From positions 1 through 5,970 of the forward strand of contig NZ_JBLRWZ010000056.1 in assembly GCF_047920995.1 (NCBI RefSeq): a stretch of DNA of 5,970 nt, in the 5' to 3' direction. A program made the translations under genes and the position numbers. Under the pieces are notes generated by a model, which was not told the origin of the DNA, searched no databases, and was given only the letters and a program-made list of their open reading frames with translations. Source of the stretch: Aliidiomarina sp047920995 (GTDB lineage: Bacteria; Pseudomonadota; Gammaproteobacteria; Enterobacterales; Alteromonadaceae). Positions 5,736 to 5,970 of this stretch are shown here, in pieces; the first letter of the stretch is position 1; the number at the start of each line of letters is the position of its first letter.

Positions 5736-5764
5736 ATTGTCGCATTAACCAGCCTTGCTGACAA
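5736..5764 (-). promoter_or_regulatory. Candidate upstream sigma70 promoter for rne
   Basis: On the minus strand TTGTCA (5764-5759, five of six matches to -35) is 17 bases from GACAAT (5741-5736, four of six matches to -10). Transcription would start near 5730 and give a leader close in length to that of E. coli rne, opening with the hairpin at 5711-5728. Confidence 0.45.
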
Positions 5765-5777
5765 GTAACAAATATTA

Positions 5778-5808
5778 GCCGAAGGCACAACGCGCAGGTG
5801 CCTGCGGC
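5778..5808. promoter_or_regulatory. Inverted repeat between the divergent rne and rluC promoters
   Basis: GCCG (5778-5781) and GGCAC (5784-5788) pair with GTGCC (5798-5802) and CGGC (5805-5808) around a nine-base loop and a symmetric two-by-two internal loop. An overlapping tighter dyad, CGCAGG-TG-CCTGCG (5793-5806), uses part of the same bases. The element lies between the two candidate -35 regions and overlaps the rluC one. It could be an operator. It has no U-run for a terminator on either strand. Confidence 0.4.
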
Positions 5809-5826
5809 AGGGCATCATGATATACT
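5798..5826 (+). promoter_or_regulatory. Candidate extended -10 promoter for rluC
   Basis: TGATATACT at 5818-5826 is an exact TGn extension followed by a -10 hexamer one base from consensus. The -35 region near 5798-5803 is poor, which is common for extended -10 promoters. Start would be near 5833, about 30 bases before the rluC ATG. Confidence 0.55.
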
Positions 5827-5863
5827 TTTGCGCAGTTTTTACCGTAAGGATTACCCACTTAAT

Positions 5864-5970
5864 ATGAGTGAAGTTCAGCAGCAGGTTCGTTTTCACAGTA
5901 TTGATGCGGATGCCAGTGGCCAACGCATTGATAATTTCTTATTGGCACAGCTGAAAGGCGTGCCGAAAAG
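5864..5970 (+). CDS. rluC: RluC, 23S rRNA pseudouridine synthase, N-terminal part
   Basis: The first 35 codons are present and run off the window edge. They include GQRIDNFLLAQLKGVPK, which starts the S4-type RNA-binding domain of RluC; from memory the E. coli protein has the near-identical GQRIDNFLRTQLKGVPK at the same distance from its start. RluC converts uridines 955, 2504 and 2580 of E. coli 23S rRNA to pseudouridine. The catalytic domain is outside the window. AAGGA at 5846-5850 is a recognisable Shine-Dalgarno but sits a long 13 bases from ATG. Divergent placement opposite rne is the known conserved arrangement and supports the call over other RluA-family members. Confidence 0.93.
   Translation, partial: MSEVQQQVRFHSIDADASGQRIDNFLLAQLKGVPK

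Noticed and set aside
5778..5808. Inverted repeat read as a terminator
   Set aside because: Neither strand has a U-run after the stem; it lies between two divergent promoters, where an operator or incidental dyad is more likely.
5633..5923. Minus-strand 96-codon frame across the rluC start and promoter region
   Set aside because: It runs antisense over the conserved rluC N-terminus and both candidate promoters. Its product resembles no family I know, and I see no supporting ribosome binding site.

Overview
This looks like a chromosomal housekeeping segment from a gammaproteobacterium. LapB, PyrF, RNase E and the RluC N-terminus all follow the E. coli proteins closely from memory. RNase E keeps its catalytic, zinc-link, 5'-sensor and membrane-helix residues almost position for position. 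The C-terminal scaffold of RNase E and a ComEA-family gene behind pyrF are not enterobacterial. A Pseudomonadales/Cellvibrionales-type marine or soil bacterium would fit, but that placement is an inference.

Layout from left to right. Positions 1-1007 (+) hold the 3' part of lapB, an LPS-synthesis regulator whose N-terminal membrane anchor lies outside the window. Positions 1004-1711 (+) hold pyrF, overlapping lapB by ATGA. An intrinsic terminator lies at 1738-1768. Positions 1786-2124 (+) hold a small secreted helix-hairpin-helix protein of the ComEA/YbaV type. The gap 2125-2293 has two inverted repeats, a possible 16-codon micro-ORF with a good Shine-Dalgarno, and a strong bidirectional terminator that also ends rne. 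Positions 2294-5341 (-) hold a complete rne of 1015 codons. Positions 5342-5863 are a gene-free divergent regulatory region. It contains the long rne leader with several hairpins and repeats, candidate rne promoters, an inverted repeat, and an extended -10 promoter for rluC. Positions 5864-5970 (+) are the first 35 codons of rluC.

Functionally there are three units. lapB-pyrF is a conserved pair. The ComEA-like gene is an apparently separate unit squeezed behind a terminator. rne and rluC are a conserved divergent pair for RNA metabolism and 23S rRNA pseudouridylation. Nothing suggests a mobile element, CRISPR array, tRNA, rRNA or defence system. The coding content is ordinary. The points worth a second look are in the non-coding DNA: the rne leader and divergent promoter region, and the comEA-rne gap with its micro-ORF. 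The repeat-built RNase E scaffold is also of some interest.
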